64,000 bases of DNA from Microbacterium caowuchunii (GCF_008727755.1 NZ_CP044231.1:2542001-2606000), one strand, 5' to 3'. Counted from the stretch's first letter, positions 1-10,111 are shown. The notes: a model not told the origin generated them from the letters alone. Numbers and translations are program-made.

Positions 1-476
1 ATGACGAACAGGTCGACACCGGCAGCGACGACCGTCTCGTAGAGGTCCTGCGTGCGCTGCGGGGTGAGGGCACCTGCCACGGTGACGCCGGCGGCACGGA
101 TCTCCGCCAGCCGGTCCCGGACGAGCTCGGGCTTGATCGGCTCGCTGTAGAGCTGCTGCATCCGCAGCGTCGCCTCGTCATCGGGCAGTCCGGCGATCTC
201 GGCGAGGAGCGGCTCGGGGTCGTCGTACCGGGTCCACAGACCTTCCAGGTCGAGGACGCCGAGGCCGCCGAGCTGGCCGAGCATGATCGCCGTGCGGGGC
301 GACACGACAGAGTCCATGGGTGCGCCGAGGACCGGGATGTCGAAGCTGAACGCGTCGATCGACCAGGCGGTCGACACATCCTCGGGGTTGCGGGTCCGCC
401 GGGAGGGTACGACAGCGATGTCGTCGAACGTGTATGCGCGGCGGGCGCGCTTGGCGCGGCCGATCTCGATCTCCAT
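1..476 (-). CDS. GuaB3-family IMP dehydrogenase-related protein (partial, C-terminus off the window)
   Basis: N-terminal 158 residues of a gene running off the left edge. It starts at ATG (474-476, complement) with a GGAGGGG ribosome site five bases upstream. The segments TFDDIAVVPSRRT and VLGAPMDSVVSPRTA are the opening strands of the IMP dehydrogenase TIM barrel. The visible part runs on without a CBS domain, as in the actinobacterial GuaB3 paralogue that usually sits beside guaB; guaB is about 1.1 kb away on the same strand. Known GuaB3 proteins act in purine-nucleotide interconversion, and their exact reaction in actinobacteria is less settled than that of GuaB. The catalytic loop lies outside the window, so activity cannot be judged. 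Confidence 0.85.
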   Translation of the reverse strand, partial: MEIEIGRAKRARRAYTFDDIAVVPSRRTRNPEDVSTAWSIDAFSFDIPVLGAPMDSVVSPRTAIMLGQLGGLGVLDLEGLWTRYDDPEPLLAEIAGLPDDEATLRMQQLYSEPIKPELVRDRLAEIRAAGVTVAGALTPQRTQDLYETVVAAGVDLFV

Positions 477-525
477 CGTCACCCCTCCAGCCTAGTCGGG
501 GCTCCCTGCGAGCACGCCCGGCGGA

Positions 526-804
526 TCAGACCTGCGCGTATCGGCCCGATCTGACGGCGCGGTCGCGCGCCTTCTCCGCCTCCTCCTCGCGGTTCTTCGG
601 CGGGGCCGTGCTCACGAGGCCCGCCAGCAGGTGCTGCGTGGCGTGGGCGATCTCATGCACGGCACGGTCGAAGACCTCCTGGTTCGCCTTCGACGGCTTC
701 GTGGTCCCCGCGATCTTGCGCACGTACTGCAGCGCGGCGGCGTGGACCTCGGCGTCGGATGCGGCGGGCTCGAAGTTGTGCAGGGTGTGGATGTTGCGGC
801 ACAT
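526..804 (-). CDS. DUF2277 family protein
   Basis: 92-residue soluble protein beginning MCRNIHTLHNFEP, the diagnostic start of DUF2277, with the further conserved stretch AALQYVRKIAGTTKPS. An in-frame ATG 36 bases upstream would overlap the preceding gene. The inner ATG is preferred because the family starts at MCRNI and because a TATCGT hexamer (812-817, complement) lies 7 bases before it, fitting a leaderless transcript. The function of DUF2277 is unknown. It is common as a single small gene in actinobacteria and proteobacteria. The charged C-terminal third (KNREEEAEKARDRA) looks helical. Confidence 0.85.
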   Translation of the reverse strand: MCRNIHTLHNFEPAASDAEVHAAALQYVRKIAGTTKPSKANQEVFDRAVHEIAHATQHLLAGLVSTAPPKNREEEAEKARDRAVRSGRYAQV

Positions 805-829
805 GCCCGGAACGATACGCCGCACGCGC

Positions 830-1477
830 TCAGTCGTCACCGCCCCGCGGTTCGCGGGATATCCCCTCGCCGCGCAGCAGCCTGGTCAGCAGTCCGTCGG
901 CGAACCAGAGCAGGAAGGCGAGGGACCCGACCAGCGGGGAGAGCGCGACCACGACCGCGGCGATGATCAGGGCACTCAGCGCACCCCGTCCGGAGCTGCG
1001 GGCCTCTTCGTCCGTGAGGTCCGGGAGCATGACCGACCGACGGCGAACCGCCCATTCCCATTGCAGCCGGCTGAACAGGATCGCGAAGAAGAACGCGACG
1101 GGCACCGCCATCCGGCCGGCCACGTACGAGGAGTACTCGGTGGTGAGCCCGGTGGCGAACGGGATGAGCACGATGAACAGGAGACGACCGTTGTTCAGCC
1201 ACACCATCGCCGGGTCGACCCGGGCGACGTGTTCGAACTGCTGCACGTGCGTCATCCACAGCAGGCACAACAGGACGAAGCTGAGGGAGAAGTTCAGGAA
1301 CAGCGGCCACATGTGACCGAGGGCCGCCCAGAGCTCGGTGTCGGAGCCGACGTCGCCGACCGTGTGGGACGTGAGGTCGAGGACCAGCAGCGTGGCCGCG
1401 ATGGCGAAGATGCCGTCGGTGAAGGCCTCCAGCCGGGTCGTCGCCAGGTCGGCTGCGGGGTGACGTCGCCGGATCAT
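830..1477 (-). CDS. TMEM175/DUF1211 family membrane protein (putative potassium channel)
   Basis: 215-residue membrane protein with about six hydrophobic segments. The first contains RLEAFTDGIFAIAATLLVLDL-like sequence, the RxxxF(S/T)D signature that lines the pore in bacterial TMEM175 (DUF1211) potassium channels. Those channels form oligomers that conduct K+ without the canonical selectivity filter. The start at 1477 is chosen because TACAGT (1484-1489, complement) sits six bases upstream, the typical leaderless arrangement, and because the further upstream residues are Pro/Arg-rich and unlike the family. It lies 25 bases before the DUF2277 gene on the same strand, so the two may be cotranscribed. 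Confidence 0.8.
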   Translation of the reverse strand: MIRRRHPAADLATTRLEAFTDGIFAIAATLLVLDLTSHTVGDVGSDTELWAALGHMWPLFLNFSLSFVLLCLLWMTHVQQFEHVARVDPAMVWLNNGRLLFIVLIPFATGLTTEYSSYVAGRMAVPVAFFFAILFSRLQWEWAVRRRSVMLPDLTDEEARSSGRGALSALIIAAVVVALSPLVGSLAFLLWFADGLLTRLLRGEGISREPRGGDD

Positions 1478-1489
1478 GGGCACACTGTA
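1475..1489 (-). promoter_or_regulatory. Leaderless -10 element for the TMEM175 gene
   Basis: TACAGT (1484-1489 on the complement) followed by six bases and then ATG at 1477. The same TANNNT-N6-start layout recurs at rarD, at the WXG100 gene and at the methyltransferase gene at 23404, so it looks like a real leaderless promoter class. No clear -35 was identified. Confidence 0.55.
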
Positions 1490-1527
1490 GCGGCGCGCGG
1501 GCCACGGGTGCGGCCCGGCGCGGGCGA

Positions 1528-1566
1528 GCACCGCGAGCGGGGCCGCGGCGGGCCCGCTCGCGGTGC
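1528..1566 (-). terminator. Hairpin terminator downstream of guaB
   Basis: Perfect 14-bp inverted repeat, arms 1528-1541 (GCACCGCGAGCGGG) and 1553-1566, with an 11-base loop, seven bases after the guaB stop. There is no long U-tract, as is common in high-GC actinobacteria. Confidence 0.7.
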
Positions 1567-1572
1567 CTGCGC

Positions 1573-3282
<1,710 letters not shown>

Positions 3283-3334
3283 TCACTGCCGATGGACATG
3301 TCGTCGTACGGTGGCCGAGCCACCTGGAGGATCA

Positions 3335-4654
3335 GTGAGGCCCACGACCACAGCGCAGCGCCCGAGGCGACGCGTCCTGTTCACCGCACTGCTCGGTGCG
3401 GCGATCGCGATGCTGCTCAGCCTCCTCGCTCTGCCCAGTCCCGCCCTGGCCGCAGAAGACGATCCCTACCGGATCAGCGGCAACGTCCAGCTCGACGGGC
3501 AACCGCTCGAAGGAGTCGAGCTCGTCGTCGACGGCCCCGGCGGGGAACAGACCGTGACCACCGACGAGAAGGGCCAATGGCGCGTCGGCGTCCCCGAGCG
3601 CGACACGTACACGGTCACCCTCGACGAGGACACCCTGCCCGAGGGTATCGCGGTCGTCGACGAGGCATCGGACACCCCCAACGAGAAGGAGGTGGATGTC
3701 GGGGCGGGCGGCCGTGTCACGGTCAACTTCTTCATCGGCGAAGGGGAACGCAACGTCACCGGCTTCGCCGACCAGCTCGTCCAGCGCGTCGTCCAGGGCC
3801 TGAGCTTCGGGCTCATGCTGGCCCTCGCCGCCGTCGGGTTGACCCTCGTGTACGGCACGACCGGTATCTCCAACTTCGCGCACGGCGAGATGGTCAGCTT
3901 CGGCGCCATCGTCGCCCTGCTCCTGGTCGGCCCCGCGAGCTTCGCGCTCCCCTGGTGGCTCGGCTATCCGCTGGCCGTGATCCTGAGCGCCGGATTCGGG
4001 TTCGTCCTGGATGCCCTGCTCTGGCGCCCGCTCCGGCGGCGCCGGGTGGGGGTCGTGCAGCTGATGATCGTGAGCATCGGCCTCTCACTCGCGCTGCGCT
4101 ACGTCTACCAGTTCTTCATCGGCGGCGGCACCATCCAGCTCCCCTACGCCTCCGCGCCGAAGTTCAACCTCTTCGGCTCGGTGCAGATGGGGATCATCGA
4201 CATGATCTCGATCGGGATCTCGATCGTCGTCATCGTCGCCTTCGCCCTGTGGCTGACCCGCTCCCGGCTGGGGAAGGCGACCCGGGCGATCTCGGACAAT
4301 TCCTCGCTCGCGGCGGCATCCGGCATCGACGTCGACCACGTCGTGCGGGTGGTCTGGATCGTCGCCGGCGGACTCGCCGGTCTCGCCGGCATCCTTTACG
4401 CCTACTACCGTCCGGGCATCAAGTGGGACATGGGCGCGCAGCTCCTCCTGCTGATGTTCGCCGCCGTCATCCTCGGCGGGCTCGGCACGGCGTACGGTGC
4501 GCTGATCGGCGCGATCATCGTGGGGCTCCTGGTCGAGGTGTCCAGCCTCTGGATCCCGTCCGACCTCAAGTACGCGAGCGCGCTGTTCGTCCTCATCGTC
4601 ATCCTGCTCTTCCGACCACAGGGCATCCTCGGCCGCCGCGAGAGAATAGGTTAG
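3335..4654 (+). CDS. livH: Branched-chain amino-acid ABC transporter permease LivH with an N-terminal exported beta-sandwich domain
   Basis: 439 residues from GTG 3335, preceded by CTGGAGGATCA. Residues about 1-35 form a signal peptide or first membrane segment (VLFTALLGAAIAMLLSLLAL, ending SPALA). Residues about 40-140 resemble a carboxypeptidase-regulatory/Cna-B-type beta-sandwich (ISGNVQLDGQPLEGVELVV; TTDEKGQWRVGVPERDTYTV). The LivH permease follows: LMLALAAVGLTLVYGTTGISNFAHGE is the classic LivH start, and it ends LLFRPQGILGRRERIG. Ordinary LivH proteins are about 290-310 residues, so the exported domain is an addition. First gene of a livHMGF operon taking up Leu/Ile/Val or related substrates. 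The ligand of the extra domain is unknown. Confidence 0.9.
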   Translation: MRPTTTAQRPRRRVLFTALLGAAIAMLLSLLALPSPALAAEDDPYRISGNVQLDGQPLEGVELVVDGPGGEQTVTTDEKGQWRVGVPERDTYTVTLDEDTLPEGIAVVDEASDTPNEKEVDVGAGGRVTVNFFIGEGERNVTGFADQLVQRVVQGLSFGLMLALAAVGLTLVYGTTGISNFAHGEMVSFGAIVALLLVGPASFALPWWLGYPLAVILSAGFGFVLDALLWRPLRRRRVGVVQLMIVSIGLSLALRYVYQFFIGGGTIQLPYASAPKFNLFGSVQMGIIDMISIGISIVVIVAFALWLTRSRLGKATRAISDNSSLAAASGIDVDHVVRVVWIVAGGLAGLAGILYAYYRPGIKWDMGAQLLLLMFAAVILGGLGTAYGALIGAIIVGLLVEVSSLWIPSDLKYASALFVLIVILLFRPQGILGRRERIG

Positions 4655-4663
4655 GGCGAACCC

Positions 4664-5644
4664 ATGGACTGGCTTCAGATCTTCTCCAACACCGCCTCCT
4701 CCATCCTGAGTCCGGCGACCATCGGCTACGCGCTGGCCGCCCTCGGACTCGCGGTGCACTTCGGCTACGCCGGCCTGATCAACATGGGCATCGCCGGCTT
4801 CATGGCGATCGGCGCCTACGGCTACGCGATCTCCATCCTGAGCTTCGGACTCCCCTGGTGGCTCGGTGCCATCATCGGCCTGGTGGCGGCGGCGCTGTTC
4901 GCCCTCATCCTCGGCATCCCGACGCTGCGGTTGCGCGGGGACTACCTCGCCATCGTGACGATCGCGGCCGCCGAGGTCGTGCGCCTGCTCTTCCTCACGA
5001 CGGCCTTCGACGAGGTCACCGGTTCCGCCGACGGGCTGAGCGGCTACCACGGCAGCTTCCGGGCAGCCAACCCGCTGCCGGAAGGGACGTACGGCCTCGG
5101 CCCCTGGACATACAACGAGAACCAGTGGTGGGTGCGCATCATGGGTCTGCTGACCCTCGCGTTCGCCGTCCTCGTCGTCTGGATGCTGATGCGCAGCCCC
5201 TGGGGCCGCGCGCTCAAGGGCATCCGCGAGGACGAGGATGCGGTCCGCTCCCTCGGCAAGAACGTGTACGCGTACAAGATGCAGTCGCTCGTGCTCGGCG
5301 GGGTGCTCGCCGCGGCCGGAGGCATCGTGTACGCCCTGCCATCGGCGGTCAGCCCCGGCGTCTACGTGACGTCGCTGACCTTCTTCGTCTGGACGGCCCT
5401 CCTGCTGGGCGGTGCGGCGACGGTCTTCGGGCCGCTGCTGGGCTCGCTGATCTTCTGGGTGCTGCAGACCTTCCTCTCCAACGTGCTGCCCGCACTGGTG
5501 CAAGCCGGGGTACTCCCCTTCATGTCGCAGATCCAGGCGGGTACGCTGCGGTTCATCCTCGTCGGCGTCGCGCTGATGCTGCTGGTCATCTTCATGCCAC
5601 AGGGTCTGCTCGGCAACAAGAAGGAGCTGACCTTTGTCAAGTGA
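4664..5644 (+). CDS. livM: Branched-chain amino-acid ABC transporter permease LivM
   Basis: 326-residue inner-membrane permease with about eight or nine hydrophobic segments. LivM hallmarks are YALAALGLAVHFGYAGLINMG near the start, LRGDYLAIVTIAAAEVVRLL in the middle, the EAA-like cytoplasmic loop WGRALKGIREDEDAVRSLG, and FMPQGLLGNKKE at the end. It pairs with LivH to form the translocation pore. ATG 4664 follows the livH stop by nine bases, and its end overlaps livG by 11 bases, so translation is probably coupled. Confidence 0.95.
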   Translation: MDWLQIFSNTASSILSPATIGYALAALGLAVHFGYAGLINMGIAGFMAIGAYGYAISILSFGLPWWLGAIIGLVAAALFALILGIPTLRLRGDYLAIVTIAAAEVVRLLFLTTAFDEVTGSADGLSGYHGSFRAANPLPEGTYGLGPWTYNENQWWVRIMGLLTLAFAVLVVWMLMRSPWGRALKGIREDEDAVRSLGKNVYAYKMQSLVLGGVLAAAGGIVYALPSAVSPGVYVTSLTFFVWTALLLGGAATVFGPLLGSLIFWVLQTFLSNVLPALVQAGVLPFMSQIQAGTLRFILVGVALMLLVIFMPQGLLGNKKELTFVK

Positions 5645-6629
5645 GAACCCGGCCGAATCCGTCGTCGTCCCCGCCCCGCGCGAGAAGACCACCGGCCTCC
5701 ACGTCGGCGAGGCGGCGCCCGGCGTCGCCAAGGTCGACCCGATCATCGTCGCCGACGACGTCCGTCGCACGTTCGGCGGCATCAACGCGGTGGACGTCGA
5801 CCACATCGAGATCCCGCGCGGCGCCATCACCGCACTGATCGGCCCCAACGGTGCCGGCAAGACGACCCTGTTCAACCTGCTCACCGGCTTCGACAAGCCC
5901 AACGCCGGAACCTGGAGCTTCGAAGGACGTTCACTCTCGAACATGCCCGCCTACAAGGTGGCGCGTATGGGACTCGTGCGCACGTTCCAGCTCACCAAGG
6001 CGCTGGGCCTGCTGACGGTGCTCGACAACATGAAGCTGGGCGCGACCGGTCAGCGGGGCGAGCGGTTCTGGGCCGGGATGCTCCCGGCGCTCTGGCGCAA
6101 GCAGGACGCCGAGATCGAGGAACGCGCCATGGCGTTGCTGGCCAAGTTCAAGCTCGACACCAAGGCCGCGGATTTCGCGGCCAGCCTGTCGGGCGGCCAG
6201 CGGAAGCTGCTGGAGATGGCCCGCGCCCTCATGACCGAGCCGACGCTCGTCATGCTCGACGAGCCGATGGCGGGGGTGAACCCCGCCCTCACCCAGTCCC
6301 TCCTCGAGAAGATCCTGGATCTGAAGGACGAGGGCATGACGGTCCTGTTCGTCGAACACGACATGCACATGGTGCGCCACATCGCGGACTGGGTGATCGT
6401 GATGGCGGAGGGCCGGATCGTCGCCGAGGGCGACCCGCACACCGTGATGCGGAACCCCGCGGTGATCGACGCCTACCTGGGCGCGCACCAGGAGCTGGAC
6501 CTCGGCGTCGTCACCGGCAGGATCGATGTGGTCGACGCGGACCCCACCACGGATGCGGAGAAGTCCGCCGTCGCCTCCGCGGAAAAGCTGGTGGATGAGG
6601 GCATCGCCGAAGAGGAGACCGAGAAATGA
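5634..6629 (+). CDS. livG: Branched-chain amino-acid ABC transporter ATP-binding protein LivG
   Basis: 331 residues starting at TTG 5634 with AAGGAGCTGACC upstream inside livM. Walker A is GPNGAGKTT, the signature motif is LSGGQRKLLEMARAL, Walker B is LVMLDEPMAG, and the switch His is in VEHDMHMV. About 45 residues precede the ATPase domain, and a roughly 50-residue acidic tail (DADPTTDAEKSAVASAEK) follows the usual LivG end (VIDAYLG); both are longer than in Escherichia coli LivG. It hydrolyses ATP to drive the LivHM pore together with LivF, with which it overlaps by four bases. Confidence 0.95.
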   Translation: MSSENPAESVVVPAPREKTTGLHVGEAAPGVAKVDPIIVADDVRRTFGGINAVDVDHIEIPRGAITALIGPNGAGKTTLFNLLTGFDKPNAGTWSFEGRSLSNMPAYKVARMGLVRTFQLTKALGLLTVLDNMKLGATGQRGERFWAGMLPALWRKQDAEIEERAMALLAKFKLDTKAADFAASLSGGQRKLLEMARALMTEPTLVMLDEPMAGVNPALTQSLLEKILDLKDEGMTVLFVEHDMHMVRHIADWVIVMAEGRIVAEGDPHTVMRNPAVIDAYLGAHQELDLGVVTGRIDVVDADPTTDAEKSAVASAEKLVDEGIAEEETEK

Positions 6630-7366
6630 GCGCTCCCGTGCAGACCGGGACCCCCGTGGTCTTCGTCGACGACGTACACGCCGGGTACCTGCCCGGCGTC
6701 AACATCCTCAACGGATGTTCGCTGGTCGCTCATCAGGGCGAGCTGATCGGCATCATCGGGCCCAACGGTGCCGGTAAGTCGACGCTCCTGCGCGCCATCT
6801 TCGGTCAGGTGAACGTGCGTTCGGGGACGGTGTCGCTCGAGGGCGACGACATCACCGGACAGAAGCCGGACAAGCTCGTCAAACGCGGGGTCGGGTTCAT
6901 CCCGCAGAGCAACAACGTCTTCCCCAGTCTCACGATCGAGGAGAACCTGCAGATGGGGCTGTACCAGCGCCCGTCCGCGTACAAGGAGCGCCTGGAGTTC
7001 GTGACGGGGATCTTCTCCGAGCTGGGCGCGCGGCTCAAGCAGCGTGCGGGCTCGCTCTCCGGCGGCGAACGGCAGATGGTCGCGATGAGCCGCGCCCTGA
7101 TGATGGACCCGAAGGTCCTGCTCCTGGACGAGCCGTCCGCCGGCCTCTCCCCCGTGCGTCAGGACGAGGCCTTCATCCGGGTGTCCGAGATCAACAAGGC
7201 CGGCGTCACCTGCATCATGGTCGAGCAGAACGCCCGCCGTTGCCTGCAGATCTGCGACCGCGGATACGTCCTCGACCAGGGACGGGATGCCTACACCGGC
7301 ACCGGGCGGGAGCTGCTGGGAGATCCCAAGGTCACCGAGCTGTACCTGGGCACCCTCGGTACCTGA
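6626..7366 (+). CDS. livF: Branched-chain amino-acid ABC transporter ATP-binding protein LivF
   Basis: 246 residues, starting in an ATGA overlap with livG. Walker A is GPNGAGKSTLL, the signature is LSGGERQMVAMSRALM, Walker B is VLLLDEPSAGLSP, and the switch His position reads VEQNARR, the Gln form typical of LivF. It ends KVTELYLGTLGT as LivF proteins do. Fourth and last gene of the operon. The substrate-binding protein is encoded about 1.5 kb downstream on the opposite strand. Confidence 0.95.
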   Translation: MSAPVQTGTPVVFVDDVHAGYLPGVNILNGCSLVAHQGELIGIIGPNGAGKSTLLRAIFGQVNVRSGTVSLEGDDITGQKPDKLVKRGVGFIPQSNNVFPSLTIEENLQMGLYQRPSAYKERLEFVTGIFSELGARLKQRAGSLSGGERQMVAMSRALMMDPKVLLLDEPSAGLSPVRQDEAFIRVSEINKAGVTCIMVEQNARRCLQICDRGYVLDQGRDAYTGTGRELLGDPKVTELYLGTLGT

Positions 7367-7533
7367 CCCACTCGCCCGCGGGTGCCGGACGCGGTGTGTG
7401 CCCGGGGCGCGCCGGACCCGGTGTGCGCGCCCGGGGCGCGCGCCGCGGGACGCCCTGGCAGGGCGATGCCTGCTCGGGTTGGCGTGCCGGGTGCCCGGAC
7501 AACCTTCCGGAAGAACCGCACGTTCCGCCCTGC
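7367..7533. other. Convergent intergenic region with imperfect direct repeats
   Basis: Between the livF stop and the DUF559 stop. It contains two imperfect copies of GCCGGACSCGGTGTGYGCSCCCGGGGCGC in tandem (about 7384-7440), overlapping GC-rich inverted repeats (GCGCGCCC/GGGGCGCGC; CGCCCT/AGGGCG) that could terminate livF transcripts, and a TTCCGGAA palindrome near 7514. No coding sequence is supported. Confidence 0.4.
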
Positions 7534-8397
7534 TCAACCCTGTCCGGACCTCCGGCGACGCCGAAGGTCCGGAGTGCTGACCGTCCGCGGCCCGAGGCCG
7601 GCCAGCATCGCGACGACGGCCCGGCCGATGGTCGGCGCATCGGCGAAGATGTCCGCGGCGATCGGGCGGATGCACGCGTAGCCGCGCTCCGCGAGTCGCA
7701 GGTCACGTCGCCGGTCGGCGACCTGCGCCTCCCACCCACCGTGGTGCGCACGGCTGTCGCACTCGATGACGAGCCACCCTTCCACGAGGAAGTCGACGCG
7801 CCCCACGCCGTCGATCCAGACCTGACACTCGAAACGCAGGCCGAGCGAACGCAGGAGCAGCCGGATGAACGTCTCCGACCCCGCCTCCGCCCGGCCGTCG
7901 ACCAGCGGCGCAAGCGCCCGGCGACGCAGCGGGAGCAGGTGGAAGATCTCGTCCACCTCATCCGCCCGCACGAGTCCGAGGTGCAGCGCACTGTCGAGCG
8001 TGGCGATCGCCGCACGTGCCGGCTGACACGACGTCGCCTGCAGGAGCGCGTCGAACACGTCTACGTGCATCGCACGGGGATCGGGCCTGCGGTGGAGCGG
8101 CGCCCAGTGCAGGCGCACCGAGGAGGCCGAACGGAGGCGGGTCGCGTGCACCGGGACCTGCACGTGGACCGGCCCGCGGTCCAGGACGAACACCCCCCGT
8201 TCCGCGAGCAGTGTCGTGCAGCCGACGAGACCGCCGACGTGTGCGGCCAGAGTCGCCGCGGACGAGGAAGCGGGATGCAGGTATACACCCTGGCGCGGCC
8301 GCAGCAGTTCACCCGAGCGTACGAGGTGCGTGATGCGCCGCTGGGACAGTCCCCAGCTCCTCAGGTCGGCGTGCGCGTACACACGGTCGGGATGCAT
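7534..8397 (-). CDS. AbiEi-type N-terminal domain plus DUF559 (Vsr-like) nuclease-fold protein
   Basis: 287 residues. The N-terminal part (YAHADLRSWGLSQRRITHLVRSGELLRPRQGVYLHP) is the winged-helix AbiEi antitoxin-like domain. The C-terminal part (GLRFECQVWIDGVGRVDFLV...VIECDSRAHHG...DRRRDLRLAERGY) is the DUF559/very-short-patch-repair endonuclease fold, with the D-x(n)-E-x-D acidic cluster visible. Many actinobacteria encode several such orphan proteins. No adjacent AbiEii nucleotidyltransferase toxin was found, so a working type IV toxin-antitoxin pair is not supported here. The start at 8397 (MHPDRVYAHADL) is a family-based choice; no strong ribosome site is visible. Confidence 0.75.
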   Translation of the reverse strand: MHPDRVYAHADLRSWGLSQRRITHLVRSGELLRPRQGVYLHPASSSAATLAAHVGGLVGCTTLLAERGVFVLDRGPVHVQVPVHATRLRSASSVRLHWAPLHRRPDPRAMHVDVFDALLQATSCQPARAAIATLDSALHLGLVRADEVDEIFHLLPLRRRALAPLVDGRAEAGSETFIRLLLRSLGLRFECQVWIDGVGRVDFLVEGWLVIECDSRAHHGGWEAQVADRRRDLRLAERGYACIRPIAADIFADAPTIGRAVVAMLAGLGPRTVSTPDLRRRRRSGQG

Positions 8398-8636
8398 GAG
8401 CACCACGGCAGCATCCCGCGGTAGCCTCACCCTCCGACGGCGGCAGGGCTCTGCGGTGGACAGACACCCCGATGGTCCCGCTGTGGAGGCCGGATCCGCG
8501 GTCAGCATTCCGGGACAAAGGACCCGCGCCCGGGCCCGGACGCCGGCGCGTAGCGCTGCGTCGGGGTTGTTCCGGCATATCCGCCGTGACCCCGGCGTAG
8601 GGCCGACTGGGCCCCCGCCCCGGGAGGAGAGGCACC

Positions 8637-8699
8637 ATGACCTCCTACGTGGTCAACACTCCGGAATACCCACGGCCCTCCCCGCGGTGTCCGCCGTGA
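8637..8699 (+). CDS. Possible 20-residue small ORF
   Basis: ATG 8637 preceded by GGGAGGAGAGGCACC encodes MTSYVVNTPEYPRPSPRCPP and stops at 8699. The Shine-Dalgarno match is the only positive evidence. No homologue is recognised and composition gives no help. It could be a leader peptide or chance. Confidence 0.2.
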   Translation: MTSYVVNTPEYPRPSPRCPP

Positions 8700-8783
8700 G
8701 CCGGGCCAACCGGAAGCTATTCCGGAATGTTGTCCGGGACGCACCGCCCCGCACCCCGCACCCACCACCCACCACCTGGGAAC

Positions 8784-8819
8784 GACGACGGCCCCGGTCC
8801 GAGGACCGGGACCGTCGTC
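8784..8819 (-). terminator. Hairpin terminator after livK
   Basis: Inverted repeat GACGACGG-x-CCCGGTC / GACCGGG-x-CCGTCGTC with one internal mismatch and a four-base loop, 17 bases beyond the livK stop on the complement. Confidence 0.7.
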
Positions 8820-8836
8820 TGCTCAGCGGGGAGGGA

Positions 8837-10111
8837 TCAGCCCTCGTACGCGCTGTAGCGGTTGTCTTCGCCGAACTGGTAGATGCCGATCGTCGCCTCG
8901 GTCGGGTCGCCGACCTCGTCGAACGTGATCGGTCCGGAGATGCCGTCGTAATCGGCCGTGCCGCCACCGAGGATGATCTCGGCGCAGTCCGCGTACGTCG
9001 TGCACTTCTCGCCGTCACCCGAGCCGCCGGAGACCTCCTGCAGCTTCGCCGCGATCTCCGCACCCTCCGTCGAGCCGGCAGCGAGGCTCGCCAGCGCGAT
9101 CAGGATAGTGGCGTCGTACGACTCCGCACCGTAGGTGTACTCGGTGAGCTCGTCGTTGCCCTCGCTGACCCAGAACTCGTTCAGGTCGGTCGTGAAGGCG
9201 GCGAGGTCGTCGACGTTCGTGCCCGGGAAGGTCCCCTTCGCGCCGGTGAGCGAACCCGCCGGGAACTCCTCGCCGAACTGCGCGAGGTTGCCGTCGACGA
9301 AGTACAGGTCCTCTGCCGGGAACGCCCCGAACAGAGTCGGCAGGATGGTCTTGACCTCTTCGAACGTGATCAGCGCGATCGCGTCCGGGTCGGCCGCGAG
9401 CAGCTCGCTGATCTGCGCGTCGAACGTGGTGTCACCGGTGTTGTAGGTCGGCGCGGCGACGACCTCGCCGCCGGCGGCCTCGAAGGACTCCGTGATGTAC
9501 TTCGCGAGCCCCGTGCCGTACGAGTCGTTGAGCACCAGCAGCCCCAGGGTCTGGTTGCCGTCCTCGGCGATGAGGTTGCCCAGCACCTCCCCCTGCAGCA
9601 CGTCCGAGGGCGCCGTACGGAAGTACAGGTCGTTGTCCTCGTACGTGGTGAAAGCGTCCGACGTGTTCGCGGGCGAGAACTGGATGACCCCGGCTCCCAC
9701 GACCTGGTCGATGAACTGCAGCGACGTGCCCGAGGATGCTGCGCCGATGATGGCGGAGACGTTCTCGCCGAGCAGACGCGGGATCTCGGTCTCGTACGCC
9801 TTGTTGTCCGTGTCACCGGAGTCGCCGAAGACGACGTCCAGGGTCAGCCCGGTGTCCGCAGAGACATCATTGATCTGCGACTGGGCGAACAGGACGCCCG
9901 CTTCCTCCGGCGGGCCCAGGAACGCGAGGTTGCCCGTCTGCGGCAGCGCGGTGCCGATCTTCAGAGCGAGCTCGCCGCCTGCGTCGGGTGCGTCCGAGGA
10001 GCTTTCGCTTCCGCCTCCGCCCGAGCAACCGGCGAGAAAGAGCGCGCTGACACCGACCACGGCGATACCGCCGAGGATCTTGCCCGAGCGCGAACGATTC
10101 AAGACGTTCAT
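8837..10111 (-). CDS. livK: Branched-chain amino-acid ABC transporter substrate-binding lipoprotein
   Basis: 424 residues. The N-terminus has a Lys/Arg-containing n-region, a hydrophobic stretch (ILGGIAVVGVSALFLAG) and a lipobox LAGC, so it is predicted to be lipid-anchored on the outer face of the membrane. The mature part (LALKIGTALPQTGNLAFLGPPEEAGVLFAQSQIN) is the periplasmic-binding-protein type 1 fold of Leu/Ile/Val receptors. AAGGAGCACT precedes ATG 10111. It probably delivers substrate to LivHMGF encoded upstream on the other strand. Separate transcription would allow more receptor than permease to be made. Confidence 0.92.
   Translation of the reverse strand: MNVLNRSRSGKILGGIAVVGVSALFLAGCSGGGGSESSSDAPDAGGELALKIGTALPQTGNLAFLGPPEEAGVLFAQSQINDVSADTGLTLDVVFGDSGDTDNKAYETEIPRLLGENVSAIIGAASSGTSLQFIDQVVGAGVIQFSPANTSDAFTTYEDNDLYFRTAPSDVLQGEVLGNLIAEDGNQTLGLLVLNDSYGTGLAKYITESFEAAGGEVVAAPTYNTGDTTFDAQISELLAADPDAIALITFEEVKTILPTLFGAFPAEDLYFVDGNLAQFGEEFPAGSLTGAKGTFPGTNVDDLAAFTTDLNEFWVSEGNDELTEYTYGAESYDATILIALASLAAGSTEGAEIAAKLQEVSGGSGDGEKCTTYADCAEIILGGGTADYDGISGPITFDEVGDPTEATIGIYQFGEDNRYSAYEG

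Larger units (their letters stand above)
8398..8836. other. 439-base gene-poor region between DUF559 and livK
   Basis: Holds TCCGGAA-type repeats (near 8664 and 8724), the livK terminator hairpin (8784-8819) and one very short ORF with a good ribosome site (8637-8699, listed separately). Nothing resembling a known RNA family was recognised. Confidence 0.4.

Noticed and set aside
3292..5838. Very long alternative-frame ORF (848 codons) across livH-livM
   Set aside because: Arg/Pro/Gly-rich translation without motifs, a by-product of high GC; the other frames encode clear LivH and LivM.
7534..8397. Type IV toxin-antitoxin system
   Set aside because: Only the AbiEi-like domain is present, fused to DUF559; no AbiEii-type nucleotidyltransferase gene adjoins it.
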